From: Promethearchaeota archaeon | GTDB lineage: Archaea; Asgardarchaeota; Lokiarchaeia; Sigyniarchaeales; SOKP01 | Reading direction: 5' to 3' | Length of the DNA stretch: 54,311 nt | Assembly: GCA_008080765.1 (NCBI GenBank) | Contig: SHMU01000004.1 | Coordinates: 1 to 54,311, forward strand | Part shown: positions 26,383-36,926 of the stretch, in pieces | Layout of the letters: each line of letters starts with the position of its first letter | How positions within the stretch are numbered: position 1 is the stretch's first letter | Program-made: the position numbers and the translations under genes | Notes under the pieces: model-generated | The model's input: only the letters and a program-made list of their open reading frames with translations | Databases searched by the model: none | What the model was told of the DNA's origin: nothing

Positions 26383-29300
26383 CTAGTGGGTTCTAAATCG
26401 TAATTTTCTGCGATAGAAATAGAATACTAGTAGCATAGCTGCAGCGATAGTTGAGAATAGCAGCAATGTTGGATAACCAGGAATTCCTTCCGTTGGTGGA
26501 CGGAAAATTGGGAAGAATGGAGGGACCCATAGAGGCTCCTCTACAGTAATCTTAATGATTACACTTTCCTCATTTCCATGAGCATCCTGAGCAACAATCT
26601 CAAGCCAATATTCTCCAATCACCAAATCAGAATTGTTTGATATGACTCCGGTGTGTGGGTCAATTTGGAAATTCGCAGTGTCATTGATTGAATAAATCAA
26701 TGGTGCCGCAAGATCCTCAGCATTCACATCGTAATTAAATGAATCTCCAAAAACAATAGTTTGATCTTTAGGAATGGGATCCCAAATTGGATCTATTGTG
26801 TCCTCCACAGTAATTTTGATTGCTGCGCTATTTTCGTTTCCAGCAGTATTATTTACAGAGACTTCCAACCAATATTCACCCACCATAAGTGCAGAAAATC
26901 CTTCGGTTATCAATCCTATATTAGGATCAATCTGGAAATTATCAGTATCATTAATCCAATACTGCTCTATTCCTACAGCACTATCCGCATTTACAGTATA
27001 ACTTAATCCTTCTCCAAATTCAATTGTCTGATCTACAGGTTGAGGATTCCATAGTGGAATATCAATTGTTGTAACAGTAATTGTAATAGGAGTACTAATA
27101 TTATTAGGACTGGCTGCTGCATCGGTTGCGATTACAGTGATATCGTAGGTGCCTTCCCCTAACGGGGTTGAATTGGTAAGGACTCCAGTAACAGAATCAA
27201 TATCAAAAGAGCCAGCATCGGGACCGGAAATCAAATAGCTTATCGGTGTGGACAAGTCATTCGCATTCACATCCTGATTGATTTCTGTATCAGGTGCTAC
27301 TACTTGATCTACGGGTGGATTCGTCCATGCTGGTGCAATAGTATCTTGTACCGTAATGGTAATTGCTTGCTCGATGTAATCGGAGGGATTCGTTGCATCT
27401 TCGGCACGTACAGTAATCGAATACACATCTTCTGCCAATGCCCCGTCGTTCGTTATTTCACCGGTTGAATCAATATTAAAGAAGCCCGCATAGGCTCCCG
27501 AAATCGAGTATACAACACCATCAGCATCTTCAGCATTTACAGTATAGCTAAATGGATCTCCAAGTTCCACAGTTTGGTCTTGCGGTGTTGGATTCCAGTA
27601 AGGCTCACCCATAGCAACCGTAATCGTAATAGGAGTACTAATACTATTAGGAGTGGCTGCTGCATCAGTTGCGATCACAGTGATATCGTAGGTTCCTTCC
27701 CCTAACGGGGTTGAATTGGTAAGGACTCCAGTAACAGAATCAATATCAAAAGAGCCCGCATCGGGACCGGAAATGGAATAGCTAATCGGTGTGGAGAAGT
27801 CGTTCGCGTCTACATCCTGATTGATTCCATTGCCCAGCTCGATTGTCTCATCAACGGGTGGTGTTGTCCATGTTGGTGCAATAGTATCTTGCACCGTGAT
27901 GGTTATCGGTGAATTAATAGAATTGGATTCCGCATCGGTCGCGGACACAGTGATATCATACATACCTTCACTTAATGCTACCGAATTGGTAAGAACACCA
28001 GTATTAGGATCAATGGTAAAAGAGCCCGCATCGGGACCGGAAATGGAATAGGTAATCGGTGTGGACAAGTCGTTCGCGTCTACACCCTGATTGATTCCAT
28101 TACCCAGCTCGATTGTCTCATCAACGGGTGCAACAACCCAAGTAGGTGCGGTAGTATCTTGCACCGTAATGGTTATCGGTATACTAATACTATTTGGAGT
28201 GGCTGCCGCATCGGTTGCAATCACATTAATATTGTAGGTGCCTTCTGTTAAAGGACCAGAATTGGTAAGAACACCAGTATTAGGATCAATGGTAAAAGAG
28301 CCCGCATCGGGACCGGAAATGGAATAAGCAACAGGAGTAGAAGGATCAGTCGCATCCACATCTTGATTGACCCCATCTCCAAGTTCGATTGTCTCATCGA
28401 CGGGTGCAACAACCCAAGTAGGTGCAGTAGTATCTTGTACCGTAATGGTAATTGCTTGCTCGATGTAATCGGAGGGATTCGTTGCATCTTCGGCACGTAC
28501 AGTAATCGAATACACATCTTCTGCCAATGCCCCGTCGTTCGTTATTTCACCGGTTGAATCAATATTAAAGAAGCCCGCATAGGCTCCCGAAATCGAGTAT
28601 ACAACACCATCAGCATCTTCAGCATTTACAGTATAGCTAAATGGATCTCCAAGTTCCACAGTTTGGTCTTGCGGTGTTGGATTCCAGTAAGGCTCACCCA
28701 TAGCAACCGTAATCGTAATAGGAGTACTAATACTATTAGGAGTGGCTGCTGCATCAGTTGCGATCACAGTGATATCGTAGGTTCCTTCCCCTAACGGGGT
28801 TGAATTGGTAAGGACTCCAGTAACAGGATCAATATCAAAAGAGCCCGCATCGGGACCGGAAATCGAATAGCTTATCGGTGTGGACAAGTCATTCGCTTCT
28901 ACATCCTGATTCAATCCATTTCCAAGTATAATAGATTGGCTAACTGGAGCAGTCGTCCATGTTGGTGCAGTGGTATCTTGCACCGTGATGGTTATTGGGG
29001 TACTAATGTTATTTGGAGTGGCTGCCGCATCGGTTGCAATCACATTAATATTGTAGGTGCCTTCTGTTAAAGGACCAGAATTGGTCAAGACACCAGTATT
29101 AGGATCAATGGTAAAAGAGCCCGCATCGGGACCAGAAATGGAATAGGTAATTGGTGTGGACAAGTCGTTCGCGTCTAGCTCCTGATTGATTCCATTACCC
29201 AGCTCGATCATTTCATCAACGGGTGGTGTTGTCCATGTTGGTGCAATAGTATCTTGCACCGTGATGGTTATCGGTGTATTAATAGAATTGGATTCCGCAT

Positions 29301-32300
29301 CGGTCGCGGACACAGTAATATCATACGTACCTTCACTTAATGCTACTGAATTGGTAAGAACACCAGTATTAGGATCAATAGTAAAAGAGCCCGCATCGGG
29401 ACCAGAAATGGAATAAGTAACAGGAGTAGAAGGATCAGTCGCATCCACATCTTGATTGACTCCATCTTTAAATTCGATTGTCTCATCGACGGGTGCAACA
29501 ACCCAAGTAGGTGCACCAGTATCTTGTACCGTGATGGTTATTGGTGTACTAATGCTGTTTGGAGAGGCTGCCGCATCGGTTGCGGAAACTGTGATATCAT
29601 ACGTACCTACACTCAGCGCTACTGAATTGGTAAGGACTCCAGTATAAGGATCAATGGTAAAAGAGCCCGCATTGGCTCCCGAAATAGAATACGTAATCGG
29701 TGTGGATAAATCAGTTGCTTCCACATGTTGATTAACCCCAGTGCCAAGCTCAATCGTCTCATCTACAGGAGCAGTCGTCCATGTTGGTGCAATAGTATCT
29801 TGCACCGTAATGGTAATTGCTTGCTCAACATAATCGGAAGGATTCGTTGCATCTTCGGCACGTACAGTAATCGAATACATATCTTCTGCCAATGCCCCAG
29901 CGTTCGTTATTTCACCGGTTGAATCAATATCAAAGAAGCCCGCATCGGCACCAGAAATCGAGTATACGACACCATCAGCATCTTCTGCATTTACAGTATA
30001 GCTAAATGGATCTCCAAATTCTACAGTTTGGTCTTGTGGTGTTGGATTCCAGTATGGTTCATCAACAGCAACCGTAATCGTAATAGGAGTACTAATACTA
30101 TTAGGAGTGGCTGCTGCATCAGTTGCGATCACAGTGATATCGTAGGTTCCTTCCCCTAACTGGGTTGAATTGGTAAGGACTCCAGTAACAGAATCAATGG
30201 TAAAAGAGCCTGCATCGGGACCGGAAATGGAATAGGTAATCGGTGTGGACAAGTCGTTCGCGTCTACATCCTGATTCACTCCATTTCCAAGTACAATAGA
30301 TTGGCTAACTGGAGCAGTCGTCCATGTTGGTGCAGTAGTATCTTGCACCGTGATGGTTATCGGGGTACTAATGCTATTTGGAGTAGCTGCCGCATCAGTC
30401 GCGGAAACTATGATATTATAAGTACCCTCTGCTAATGCCACAGAATTAGTAAGAACACCAGTATTAAGATCAATATCAAAGATGCCAGCATTGGCACCAG
30501 AAATTGAATAGGTAATTGGAGTGGACAAGTCGTTCGCATCTACGTCCTGATTGATTCCATCACCAAGCTCGATTGTTTCATCAACAGGTGCAACAACCCA
30601 AGTAGGTGCGGTAGAATCTTGCACCGTGATGGTTATCGGGGTACTAATGCTATTTGGAGTAGCTGCCGCATCGGTTGCAATCACATTAATATTGTAGGTG
30701 CCTTCTGTTAAAGGACCAGAATTGGTCAAGACACCCGTTCCAATATTAATAGTGAAAAAACTGGCATCGACACCGGAAATCGAATAGGTAATTGGAGTGG
30801 ACAAGTCGTTCGCGTCTACATCCTGATTGATTCCATTACCCAGCTCGATTGTCTCATCAACAGGTGCAACAACCCAAGTAGGTGCAATAGTATCTTGCAC
30901 CGTGATGGTTATCGGTGAATTAATAGAATTGGATTCCGCATCGGTCGCGGACACAGTGATATCATACGTACCTTCACTTAATGCTACCGAATTGGTAAGA
31001 ACACCTGTATTAGGATCAATAGTAAAAGAGCCCGCATCGGCACCTGAAATTGAGTAAGTGACAGGCGTAGAAGGATCAATCGCGTCTACATCCTGATTGA
31101 TTCCATCACCAAGCTCAATTACTTCATCGACAGGAGCAATAACCCAAGTAGGCGCTCCAGTATCTTGCACCGTGATGGTTATCGGGGTACTAATGCTGTT
31201 TGAAGTTATTGCTGAATCTGTTGCAATTACATTGATATCATATGTAGCTACACCTAATGCTACCGAATTGGTAAGGACTCCAGTTACAGGATCAATATCA
31301 AAAGAGCTTGCATCGGCACCGGAAATGGAATAGGCAATCGGTGTGGACAAGTCGTTCGCGTCTACATCCTGATTGATTCCATTACCCAGCTCGATCATAT
31401 CATCAACGGGTGGTGTTGTCCATGTTGGTGCAATAGTATCTTGCACCGTGATGGTTATCGGTGTATTAATAGAATTGGATTCCGCATCGGTCGCGGACAC
31501 AGTGATATCATACGTACCTTCACTTAATGCTACCGAATTGGTAAGAACACCTGTATTAGGATCAATAGTAAAAGACCCCGCATCGGGACCGGAAATGGAA
31601 TAGGTAATTGGTGTGGACAAGTCGTTCGCGTCTACATCTTGATTGATCCCATCTCCAAATTCGATTGTCTCATCTACAGGTGCAACAACCCAAGTAGGTG
31701 CACCAGTATCTTGAACTGTGATAATAATCGGCGTATTGAGAGCATTAGATTCCACATCGGTTGCGGAAGCTGTGATATTATACGTACCTACACTCAGCGC
31801 TACTGAATTGGTAAGGACTCCAGTTACAGGATCAATATCAAAAGAGCTTGCATCGGCTCCCGAAATGGAATACGTAATCGGTATGGATAAATCAGTTGCT
31901 TCCACATCTTGATTAACCCCAGTGCCAAGCTCGATCGTCTCATCTACAGGAGCAGTCATCCATATTGGTGCAATAGTATCCTGCACCGTAATGGTAATCG
32001 GAGTGTCAAGTGAATTAGAATATGAATCAGTTGCAGAAACTGTAATATCATATGTACCTACACTTAATGGCACCGAGTTTATGAGCAAGCCTGTGTTAGG
32101 ATCAATATCAAAGGAGCTTGCATCGGCTCCCGAAATAGAATACGTAATCGGAGTAGAAGGATCAGTCGCTTCCAAATCTTGACTGACCCCAGTGCCAAGC
32201 TCGATCGTCTCATCTACAGGAGCAGTCGTCCATACAGGGGGTTCTGTATCACTAGGTGCTGTTTGCGCAGTGATTGCGATACTAAAACCTTCCTTGCTAA

Positions 32301-34524
32301 AAACATATTGGTTTTTGCATTCAGTATCACTCATTGAACCATCATCAAAGTAGGTTCTTAGAGAGTTCATCAATCCAGTTTTGGTATTCGTAGAACCATC
32401 ATTTCCATAAAGGGACATTTCAGTAAATCCACCAACATCTTGCCAATACCACTGGAGGCTACTATAAGTATCACCCGAAAAGATTTGGGAGAATTCTTGA
32501 ACAGGTATATATGTCCAAGCACCTGCTGTGTTGGTTTTTACGTATCTCCAATCACTTAAGGGATTTCCCGTTACAATCGGTGAGCTTTCATCAAAGAGGG
32601 ATGGATTCGGTCCCGCATCATTTGCAAGATAATCTTCACCAGTATTACCACCATTTGGAGTACAAGTTCGAGTTGTTGCATATACAGGATCACATTGAAT
32701 GTATCCATATCCACTTGGAGCTTGTCCAAGCCATACTGATGGATTATTACTTCGAATATCATTATGAAGCACAGCACCATCATAGAACATGTAATACACA
32801 TTCATATAGACGTTTAAGTTTGGATCTCCAGCACCTCGAGGGGAATAATCTAAATCAAGAAGATATTCCACCTCTCTCATTTCATTCGCAAAAAAGCTGG
32901 TTGTATATCTGTCAAATCTCAAACCTTCTTCATATTCCATTGAATTAACTTCATTATCAACGAAAGTAAACTGTACTTGTCGTAATGAAAATTGATCAAT
33001 AATTACTCTAATGGGTCCATCAACAGCGGCTTGGTGTCCATTCGCAAAAGTGATCAAGCCTCTTACAAATGGGGCATGTTCACTATTAAGACCATAATTC
33101 CCATCATGGTCCATCCCATCATCCCAAGATGCAACATTGCCAATCCCTATTAAACTAAGGAAGAAATATTCATCCCACCATCCACCATATCCAGAAGATC
33201 GATGATTCTGTCCTCCTGGTAATGGTTGGTTCCATGGACGATGTCCATTAGTATAATCACTATCTTGTCCCGGAAAGATAGGATCTCCTACTCCAGCGGC
33301 AAGATTTTGCAGATCAAAATCCATTGTTGTACCATAACCAATATCTGTAATGAGCTCATCATAAAAAGTACCACTCCATGTGCCCATTCTCGTGCCTGTG
33401 CAGGTGTCAGCTTGAGAATCAACTGCACCAGCACCAAATGTAGAGCCTGCTCTTTGAATGTCAAGTTGAAGTTGTTGCCATTCTTTATTCCATTCAGTAA
33501 ACATATTTTGACCTTCAACTACAATTGAAGCAAGAAAAGCTTGATCAGCCGTAGAATCATAAGAATATTGGTAATTTTCACCAGTAACCGTTTGGGTACC
33601 AGAATTCCATGCTACTTGATCATCAGAAGGACCATTAGGCATAAAAAATTTTTCAGCGGGTGGTGGAGTACCCATATCATCATTATAATACAAGTACATA
33701 TACCCAGTACCGCCACCTGACACAGGATCAGTAATGGCTAATTCATATCTATCGGGATATGAAGCGGCATTCCACCAATTAGAGGCATCTACTTGATCCC
33801 CATTGTAGGCATAAAAACTTACCTCATCGTCATAATCAATTCTATCAGGTAATTGTTCCCAAGCACCACCCGGTTGTTCAAGATTATAAGGATATACCCC
33901 CGGATCCGGTTGAACGGGAGGTTCTGCTTGGGGAGCATCTCCATCTGACCATGGTTCATCAGTATAATATTCTGCAGCTCGTGCTGCCCAAAATTCCATC
34001 TCACAATCATACTGAGATAATTCTGTCGCACTTGCAGCATAACTATCTACATGATCACCTACATATCGGTGATCGGAGATAAAGTGACCCCAATTAGTCT
34101 GTTCTGTATATTGAGTACCGCCACTAAAGCTAATATCTCCTTCAACATGCTTTCCAGTTTCATATGTATAGGATCTGAAATACCCCATCTCATCTAACTG
34201 GAAGGGAACTAATACCCAACTGGAGCCATCATAATATGCAATTCTGATATTATCAACATGATGATTTTTTAATGCGGTCCATAATGCACCGCCAGCAGTC
34301 TCATTATCAAGAATCACGGGATAGCCCGTTCGAGTTAAAGTTCCCGCTACATTCGGATTATCGTATTGATTAAATGCGTTCGGAAATGTTAAATCGGTTT
34401 TTTTTGTTGAGTTTAACGCTCCACCCAAACTAAAAAAAATGGGCATTGTTAAACAGCAGATAATTCCAAGAATAATCTCATAATGCTTTAATTTTTTTGT
34501 TTTTCTTAGTTTTGTAATGTTCAT
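26383..34524 (-). CDS. Giant cell-surface protein with 21 cadherin-like repeats and CTERM anchor
   Basis: A 2713-aa protein. The signal or anchor segment is at about 17-36 (ILGIICCLTMPIFFSLGGA). An ectodomain at 40-758, rich in Trp, Tyr, Gly and Asp, matches no family I know. Then come 21 tandem domains of 88-92 aa (759-2662) of the dystroglycan-type cadherin-like/He_PIG class, with the pattern APxW...PVDETIELG...YSISGPDAGSFxID...GVLTNS...GTYDITVxATD...PITITV. The C-terminus has Pro-rich spacing, the motif GIPGYP, one membrane helix and basic YRRKLRFR, which resembles Asgard CTERM sorting anchors. It is a likely adhesin or stalk protein outside the cell. Repeats 20-21, nearest the membrane, are the most divergent. 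Confidence 0.85.
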   Translation of the reverse strand: MNITKLRKTKKLKHYEIILGIICCLTMPIFFSLGGALNSTKKTDLTFPNAFNQYDNPNVAGTLTRTGYPVILDNETAGGALWTALKNHHVDNIRIAYYDGSSWVLVPFQLDEMGYFRSYTYETGKHVEGDISFSGGTQYTEQTNWGHFISDHRYVGDHVDSYAASATELSQYDCEMEFWAARAAEYYTDEPWSDGDAPQAEPPVQPDPGVYPYNLEQPGGAWEQLPDRIDYDDEVSFYAYNGDQVDASNWWNAASYPDRYELAITDPVSGGGTGYMYLYYNDDMGTPPPAEKFFMPNGPSDDQVAWNSGTQTVTGENYQYSYDSTADQAFLASIVVEGQNMFTEWNKEWQQLQLDIQRAGSTFGAGAVDSQADTCTGTRMGTWSGTFYDELITDIGYGTTMDFDLQNLAAGVGDPIFPGQDSDYTNGHRPWNQPLPGGQNHRSSGYGGWWDEYFFLSLIGIGNVASWDDGMDHDGNYGLNSEHAPFVRGLITFANGHQAAVDGPIRVIIDQFSLRQVQFTFVDNEVNSMEYEEGLRFDRYTTSFFANEMREVEYLLDLDYSPRGAGDPNLNVYMNVYYMFYDGAVLHNDIRSNNPSVWLGQAPSGYGYIQCDPVYATTRTCTPNGGNTGEDYLANDAGPNPSLFDESSPIVTGNPLSDWRYVKTNTAGAWTYIPVQEFSQIFSGDTYSSLQWYWQDVGGFTEMSLYGNDGSTNTKTGLMNSLRTYFDDGSMSDTECKNQYVFSKEGFSIAITAQTAPSDTEPPVWTTAPVDETIELGTGVSQDLEATDPSTPITYSISGADASSFDIDPNTGLLINSVPLSVGTYDITVSATDSYSNSLDTPITITVQDTIAPIWMTAPVDETIELGTGVNQDVEATDLSIPITYSISGADASSFDIDPVTGVLTNSVALSVGTYNITASATDVESNALNTPIIITVQDTGAPTWVVAPVDETIEFGDGINQDVDANDLSTPITYSISGPDAGSFTIDPNTGVLTNSVALSEGTYDITVSATDAESNSINTPITITVQDTIAPTWTTPPVDDMIELGNGINQDVDANDLSTPIAYSISGADASSFDIDPVTGVLTNSVALGVATYDINVIATDSAITSNSISTPITITVQDTGAPTWVIAPVDEVIELGDGINQDVDAIDPSTPVTYSISGADAGSFTIDPNTGVLTNSVALSEGTYDITVSATDAESNSINSPITITVQDTIAPTWVVAPVDETIELGNGINQDVDANDLSTPITYSISGVDASFFTINIGTGVLTNSGPLTEGTYNINVIATDAAATPNSISTPITITVQDSTAPTWVVAPVDETIELGDGINQDVDANDLSTPITYSISGANAGIFDIDLNTGVLTNSVALAEGTYNIIVSATDAAATPNSISTPITITVQDTTAPTWTTAPVSQSIVLGNGVNQDVDANDLSTPITYSISGPDAGSFTIDSVTGVLTNSTQLGEGTYDITVIATDAAATPNSISTPITITVAVDEPYWNPTPQDQTVEFGDPFSYTVNAEDADGVVYSISGADAGFFDIDSTGEITNAGALAEDMYSITVRAEDATNPSDYVEQAITITVQDTIAPTWTTAPVDETIELGTGVNQHVEATDLSTPITYSISGANAGSFTIDPYTGVLTNSVALSVGTYDITVSATDAAASPNSISTPITITVQDTGAPTWVVAPVDETIEFKDGVNQDVDATDPSTPVTYSISGPDAGSFTIDPNTGVLTNSVALSEGTYDITVSATDAESNSINTPITITVQDTIAPTWTTPPVDEMIELGNGINQELDANDLSTPITYSISGPDAGSFTIDPNTGVLTNSGPLTEGTYNINVIATDAAATPNNISTPITITVQDTTAPTWTTAPVSQSIILGNGLNQDVEANDLSTPISYSISGPDAGSFDIDPVTGVLTNSTPLGEGTYDITVIATDAAATPNSISTPITITVAMGEPYWNPTPQDQTVELGDPFSYTVNAEDADGVVYSISGAYAGFFNIDSTGEITNDGALAEDVYSITVRAEDATNPSDYIEQAITITVQDTTAPTWVVAPVDETIELGDGVNQDVDATDPSTPVAYSISGPDAGSFTIDPNTGVLTNSGPLTEGTYNINVIATDAAATPNSISIPITITVQDTTAPTWVVAPVDETIELGNGINQGVDANDLSTPITYSISGPDAGSFTIDPNTGVLTNSVALSEGMYDITVSATDAESNSINSPITITVQDTIAPTWTTPPVDETIELGNGINQDVDANDFSTPISYSISGPDAGSFDIDSVTGVLTNSTPLGEGTYDITVIATDAAATPNSISTPITITVAMGEPYWNPTPQDQTVELGDPFSYTVNAEDADGVVYSISGAYAGFFNIDSTGEITNDGALAEDVYSITVRAEDATNPSDYIEQAITITVQDTIAPAWTNPPVDQVVAPDTEINQDVNANDLSTPISYLISGPDAGSFDIDSVTGVLTNSTPLGEGTYDITVIATDAAASPNNISTPITITVTTIDIPLWNPQPVDQTIEFGEGLSYTVNADSAVGIEQYWINDTDNFQIDPNIGLITEGFSALMVGEYWLEVSVNNTAGNENSAAIKITVEDTIDPIWDPIPKDQTIVFGDSFNYDVNAEDLAAPLIYSINDTANFQIDPHTGVISNNSDLVIGEYWLEIVAQDAHGNEESVIIKITVEEPLWVPPFFPIFRPPTEGIPGYPTLLLFSTIAAAMLLVFYFYRRKLRFRTH
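26539..32250 (-). repeat. 21 tandem domain repeats of about 270 bp
   Basis: This is the coding array for the cadherin-like domains. There are two repeat classes. The common type begins DTxAPTW. A minor type begins EPYWNPTPQDQT (repeats 9, 14 and 18) and always follows a repeat ending ITITVA. The segments 27342-27774 and 28431-28863 (433 bp, offset 1089 bp, four domains) differ at only one base that I can see, which is a sign of very recent duplication or gene conversion. Confidence 0.9.
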
Positions 34525-34619
34525 AAAAGGTTTTCACATTTTTTTCTGTATTCATTAGATTTCTTCTAATTTTACACATTTTTCTAATTGTTTTCAATAA
34601 TTTTTTTATAAAAGTTTAG

Positions 34620-34671
34620 ATCACCATAGGCGGTGATCGGTAGTGATTAATTCAACTTCAAAGTATATAAA
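34620..34671 (-). promoter_or_regulatory. Promoter and palindromic operator of the giant adhesin gene
   Basis: On the minus strand CCTTTATATA (TATA at 34664-34671) is followed 16 bp later by ATCACTACCGATCACC-GCCTAT-GGTGAT (34620-34648), nearly the same block as before CD36-like gene 1. A further GATCACC half-site lies on the other side of the TATA box (34680-34700). The site should overlap the transcription start. The leader to the ATG at 34524 is about 115 nt. Confidence 0.6.
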
Positions 34672-35257
34672 GGTTTCGATATAGGTGATCAGTAATCATT
34701 AAGGTATTAAGATCGGAGATTAGAAGGTCCCTTCTGATGAGAATGATGTTTTTTTAAATCTTTAACTAATATTTATTCATCAAGTATTATCTTTCGAATT
34801 TCTGTAGGAAAGAGTACTAAGAAACGCAATTTGGGTAAGAGCGAATGTTTAATGGATGTTTAAAAGGATAATAATGTTAAAAAGAAAGAAAATCAGAATG
34901 GGTTTTATTATGTTATTGCAAACTAGTTACTACGAAAGAAGGTATTGATTTATGGATTTCTGAACCTAATCTAAACCCATTAAAGTAAAAATGAGATATA
35001 TCTGAGAAGATGACGAAAAATTTCGCACTAAAAAAAACAAATCTATAATTATTTTTAACAAGGTTTTATAAAATAAGAAGAAGGGAAAAATAGATCATAA
35101 AATTTTTTTGGATTATACATTTATTTAAAATATCAATATAGAATAATTTTTGGAATATCCCAACAGATTTTTTAATGTGGAATCTAACTAACAATATAAG
35201 AACATATTAAAGAGTATTTATAATTATTCTAATCAATAATTTTAATGGTGTTAAATT
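34672..35257. other. Intergenic region between the adhesin and the HTH pair
   Basis: About 590 bp, AT-rich, with no credible gene. A small perfect hairpin AGAAGG-TC-CCTTCT lies at 34722-34735, shortly before a T7 run, and could act as a terminator-like or regulatory element. The end of the region carries the Shine-Dalgarno site of the first HTH gene. Confidence 0.5.
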
Positions 35258-35962
35258 ATTTCTGAACAAGATACAGGCGTAAAATACGAATATGAGATAT
35301 TACAATGCGTCAAAAACAATCCGGGCGGGCTAACGGTTACTGACATTGCGGAGATCAAGGGGTTTAGTCGGAACACAGTATCCAAATATATTAGTATCTT
35401 AAAGGTAAAAAAAAAGATCAGAAAAAAGAAAATTGGCGCCTATTCTCTCTATTTTTCCACGGAGGAGAATTATTTGCCCAATACTCTTGTGTTATCTTAT
35501 TATAAAGTTTTATTGAAAGGGTTAAAAGAGAATTTTCCTGAGAGGGGTGATTTGTTCAAGGAATTAATCAAAAAAAATGTATCTGATATCAAATTCACCT
35601 TTTCGCCCAAAGTATATCAACAATTGAAGTATTTTAAGAATCATCCTATTTCCCAATATACAAAAATCCATTTAGAAATTTTTAAGGAGTTTTATCCTAC
35701 TTATGATATTTTCCAACCGGATGTGGAGATATCGATTCTAAAAATTGATCCTAAGGGGCAAAAAGCTATCTATCGGTTCAGAAATTCTGTTTTTCTAGAA
35801 AATAATGAGGATTATATTTATCATCTTTATTTCATGTGTGGTTTAACTGAAGGGATCTTAGAGCGGGAAATACACCGAGAAGTTAAATGTGAGGTTGAAA
35901 ATTATCATGTAGGGGGAGGAAAGGAAGATTCCTATTTTGATATTTCAATTACCATTAAATAA
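35258..35962 (+). CDS. HTH regulator, paralogue A, apparent ATT start
   Basis: A 234-aa protein. A winged helix-turn-helix lies at about 10-70 (TVTDIAEIKGFSRNTVSKYISILK, then the basic KKKIRKKK wing). A C-terminal domain ends in FMCGLTEGILE...CEVENYHVGGGKEDSYFDISI, which resembles V4R-like ligand domains. The frame is closed upstream by TAA at 35252-35254, and no ATG, GTG or TTG occurs before a TTG at 35474, which is past the whole HTH. GGTG (35247-35250) lies exactly 7 nt before ATT at 35258, so ATT is the best start. The HTH is conserved in the next gene, which confirms that the region is coding. It is a candidate regulator of the nearby surface genes. Confidence 0.75.
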   Translation: MSEQDTGVKYEYEILQCVKNNPGGLTVTDIAEIKGFSRNTVSKYISILKVKKKIRKKKIGAYSLYFSTEENYLPNTLVLSYYKVLLKGLKENFPERGDLFKELIKKNVSDIKFTFSPKVYQQLKYFKNHPISQYTKIHLEIFKEFYPTYDIFQPDVEISILKIDPKGQKAIYRFRNSVFLENNEDYIYHLYFMCGLTEGILEREIHREVKCEVENYHVGGGKEDSYFDISITIK

Positions 35963-36089
35963 ATTTTGTTCTCAATTAATCCTTTAAAGCTAATATTTAT
36001 AAATATTTCAACAATTCCTAAGACTTATATAGTAAGCATTACAATACACTTATATTACATCCGTAAAACCTAAAAAAGGGTGTGTACAG

Positions 36090-36815
36090 ATAACTGAGCA
36101 ACAATCAATAATAAGCTATGCAAAAGAGATATTGGAATGTATCAAGAACAATCCTGGCGGAATTACGATTACAGATATTTCTCAGATGCGAGGATTTTCG
36201 CGCAATACGGTATCCAAATATATTAACATCTTGAAGGAAAAGAAGAAGATCCGAAAAAAGAAAGTAGGTGCCTATTCTCTCTACTTTTCTATGGAAGAGA
36301 ATTTTTTGCCTAATAGTCTTGTGCTCTCCTATTATCAGGTCATATTAAAGGGTTTAAAAGAATATTTTCCCGATAATGAAAGAGGAGAATTTTTTAAACA
36401 GCTAATTCAGAAGAATGTTGATGAAATTAGGATTAATATAAGCCCGGAAATGAAAAAAAAACTAAATGAATTAGGAGAGAAGCCAACAAGGGAATTAATT
36501 TCGATAAATCTCAATTTATTTAAGGAATTATATTTAATGTATGACCTTTTTCAACCGGATGTTGATATATCCTTATTAGAAATAGATGCAGATCAGAATA
36601 AAGTTATATATCGGTTTAAGAATTCTCGTTTTTTTGAAGATAATGAGGATTACATCTATCACTTATATTTTATGTGCGGAGTCTCTGAGGGGATATTAGA
36701 AAGAGCATTAAAAAGAAAAATAACTTGTCGGCTTGAGAACAATCATATAGCTGGAGAGAAGGAGGATTCATATTTTGATCTTTCAATTGAAATTGGACAG
36801 AGAACTAGGTCATAA
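36090..36815 (+). CDS. HTH regulator, paralogue B, apparent ATA start
   Basis: A 241-aa tandem paralogue of the preceding gene, similar along its whole length, with the same winged HTH (TITDISQMRGFSRNTVSKYI) and V4R-like C-terminal domain ending FMCGVSEGILE...SYFDLSIEI. The first conventional codon is TTG at 36132, which would cut off the N-terminal helix. The segment before it (TEQQSIISYAKEI) aligns with paralogue A (SEQDTGVKYEYEI). GGGTG (36078-36082) is 7 nt before ATA at 36090. It has its own upstream AT-rich promoter region. Target and ligand are unknown. Confidence 0.75.
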   Translation: MTEQQSIISYAKEILECIKNNPGGITITDISQMRGFSRNTVSKYINILKEKKKIRKKKVGAYSLYFSMEENFLPNSLVLSYYQVILKGLKEYFPDNERGEFFKQLIQKNVDEIRINISPEMKKKLNELGEKPTRELISINLNLFKELYLMYDLFQPDVDISLLEIDADQNKVIYRFKNSRFFEDNEDYIYHLYFMCGVSEGILERALKRKITCRLENNHIAGEKEDSYFDLSIEIGQRTRS

Positions 36816-36926
36816 AAAAACCAAAATGCATATACATTTCTTAACATGAATCTCTGATTCCGAAAACATCTATTATTGTAAAAAAGATAAACCAAGAAAA
36901 AGGGGAGATGTGTGTTAATAGTTTTA

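Noticed and set aside
27821..32182. Recurring 60-80 aa plus-strand frames opposite the adhesin repeats
   Set aside because: They repeat with the domain period and end in conserved antisense codons. They are mirror images of the repeat array and not genes.
34874..34948. 24-codon frame MLKRKKIRMGFIMLLQ... after a GGAT site
   Set aside because: It is too short, has biased composition and no supporting context. Chance is likely in AT-rich DNA.
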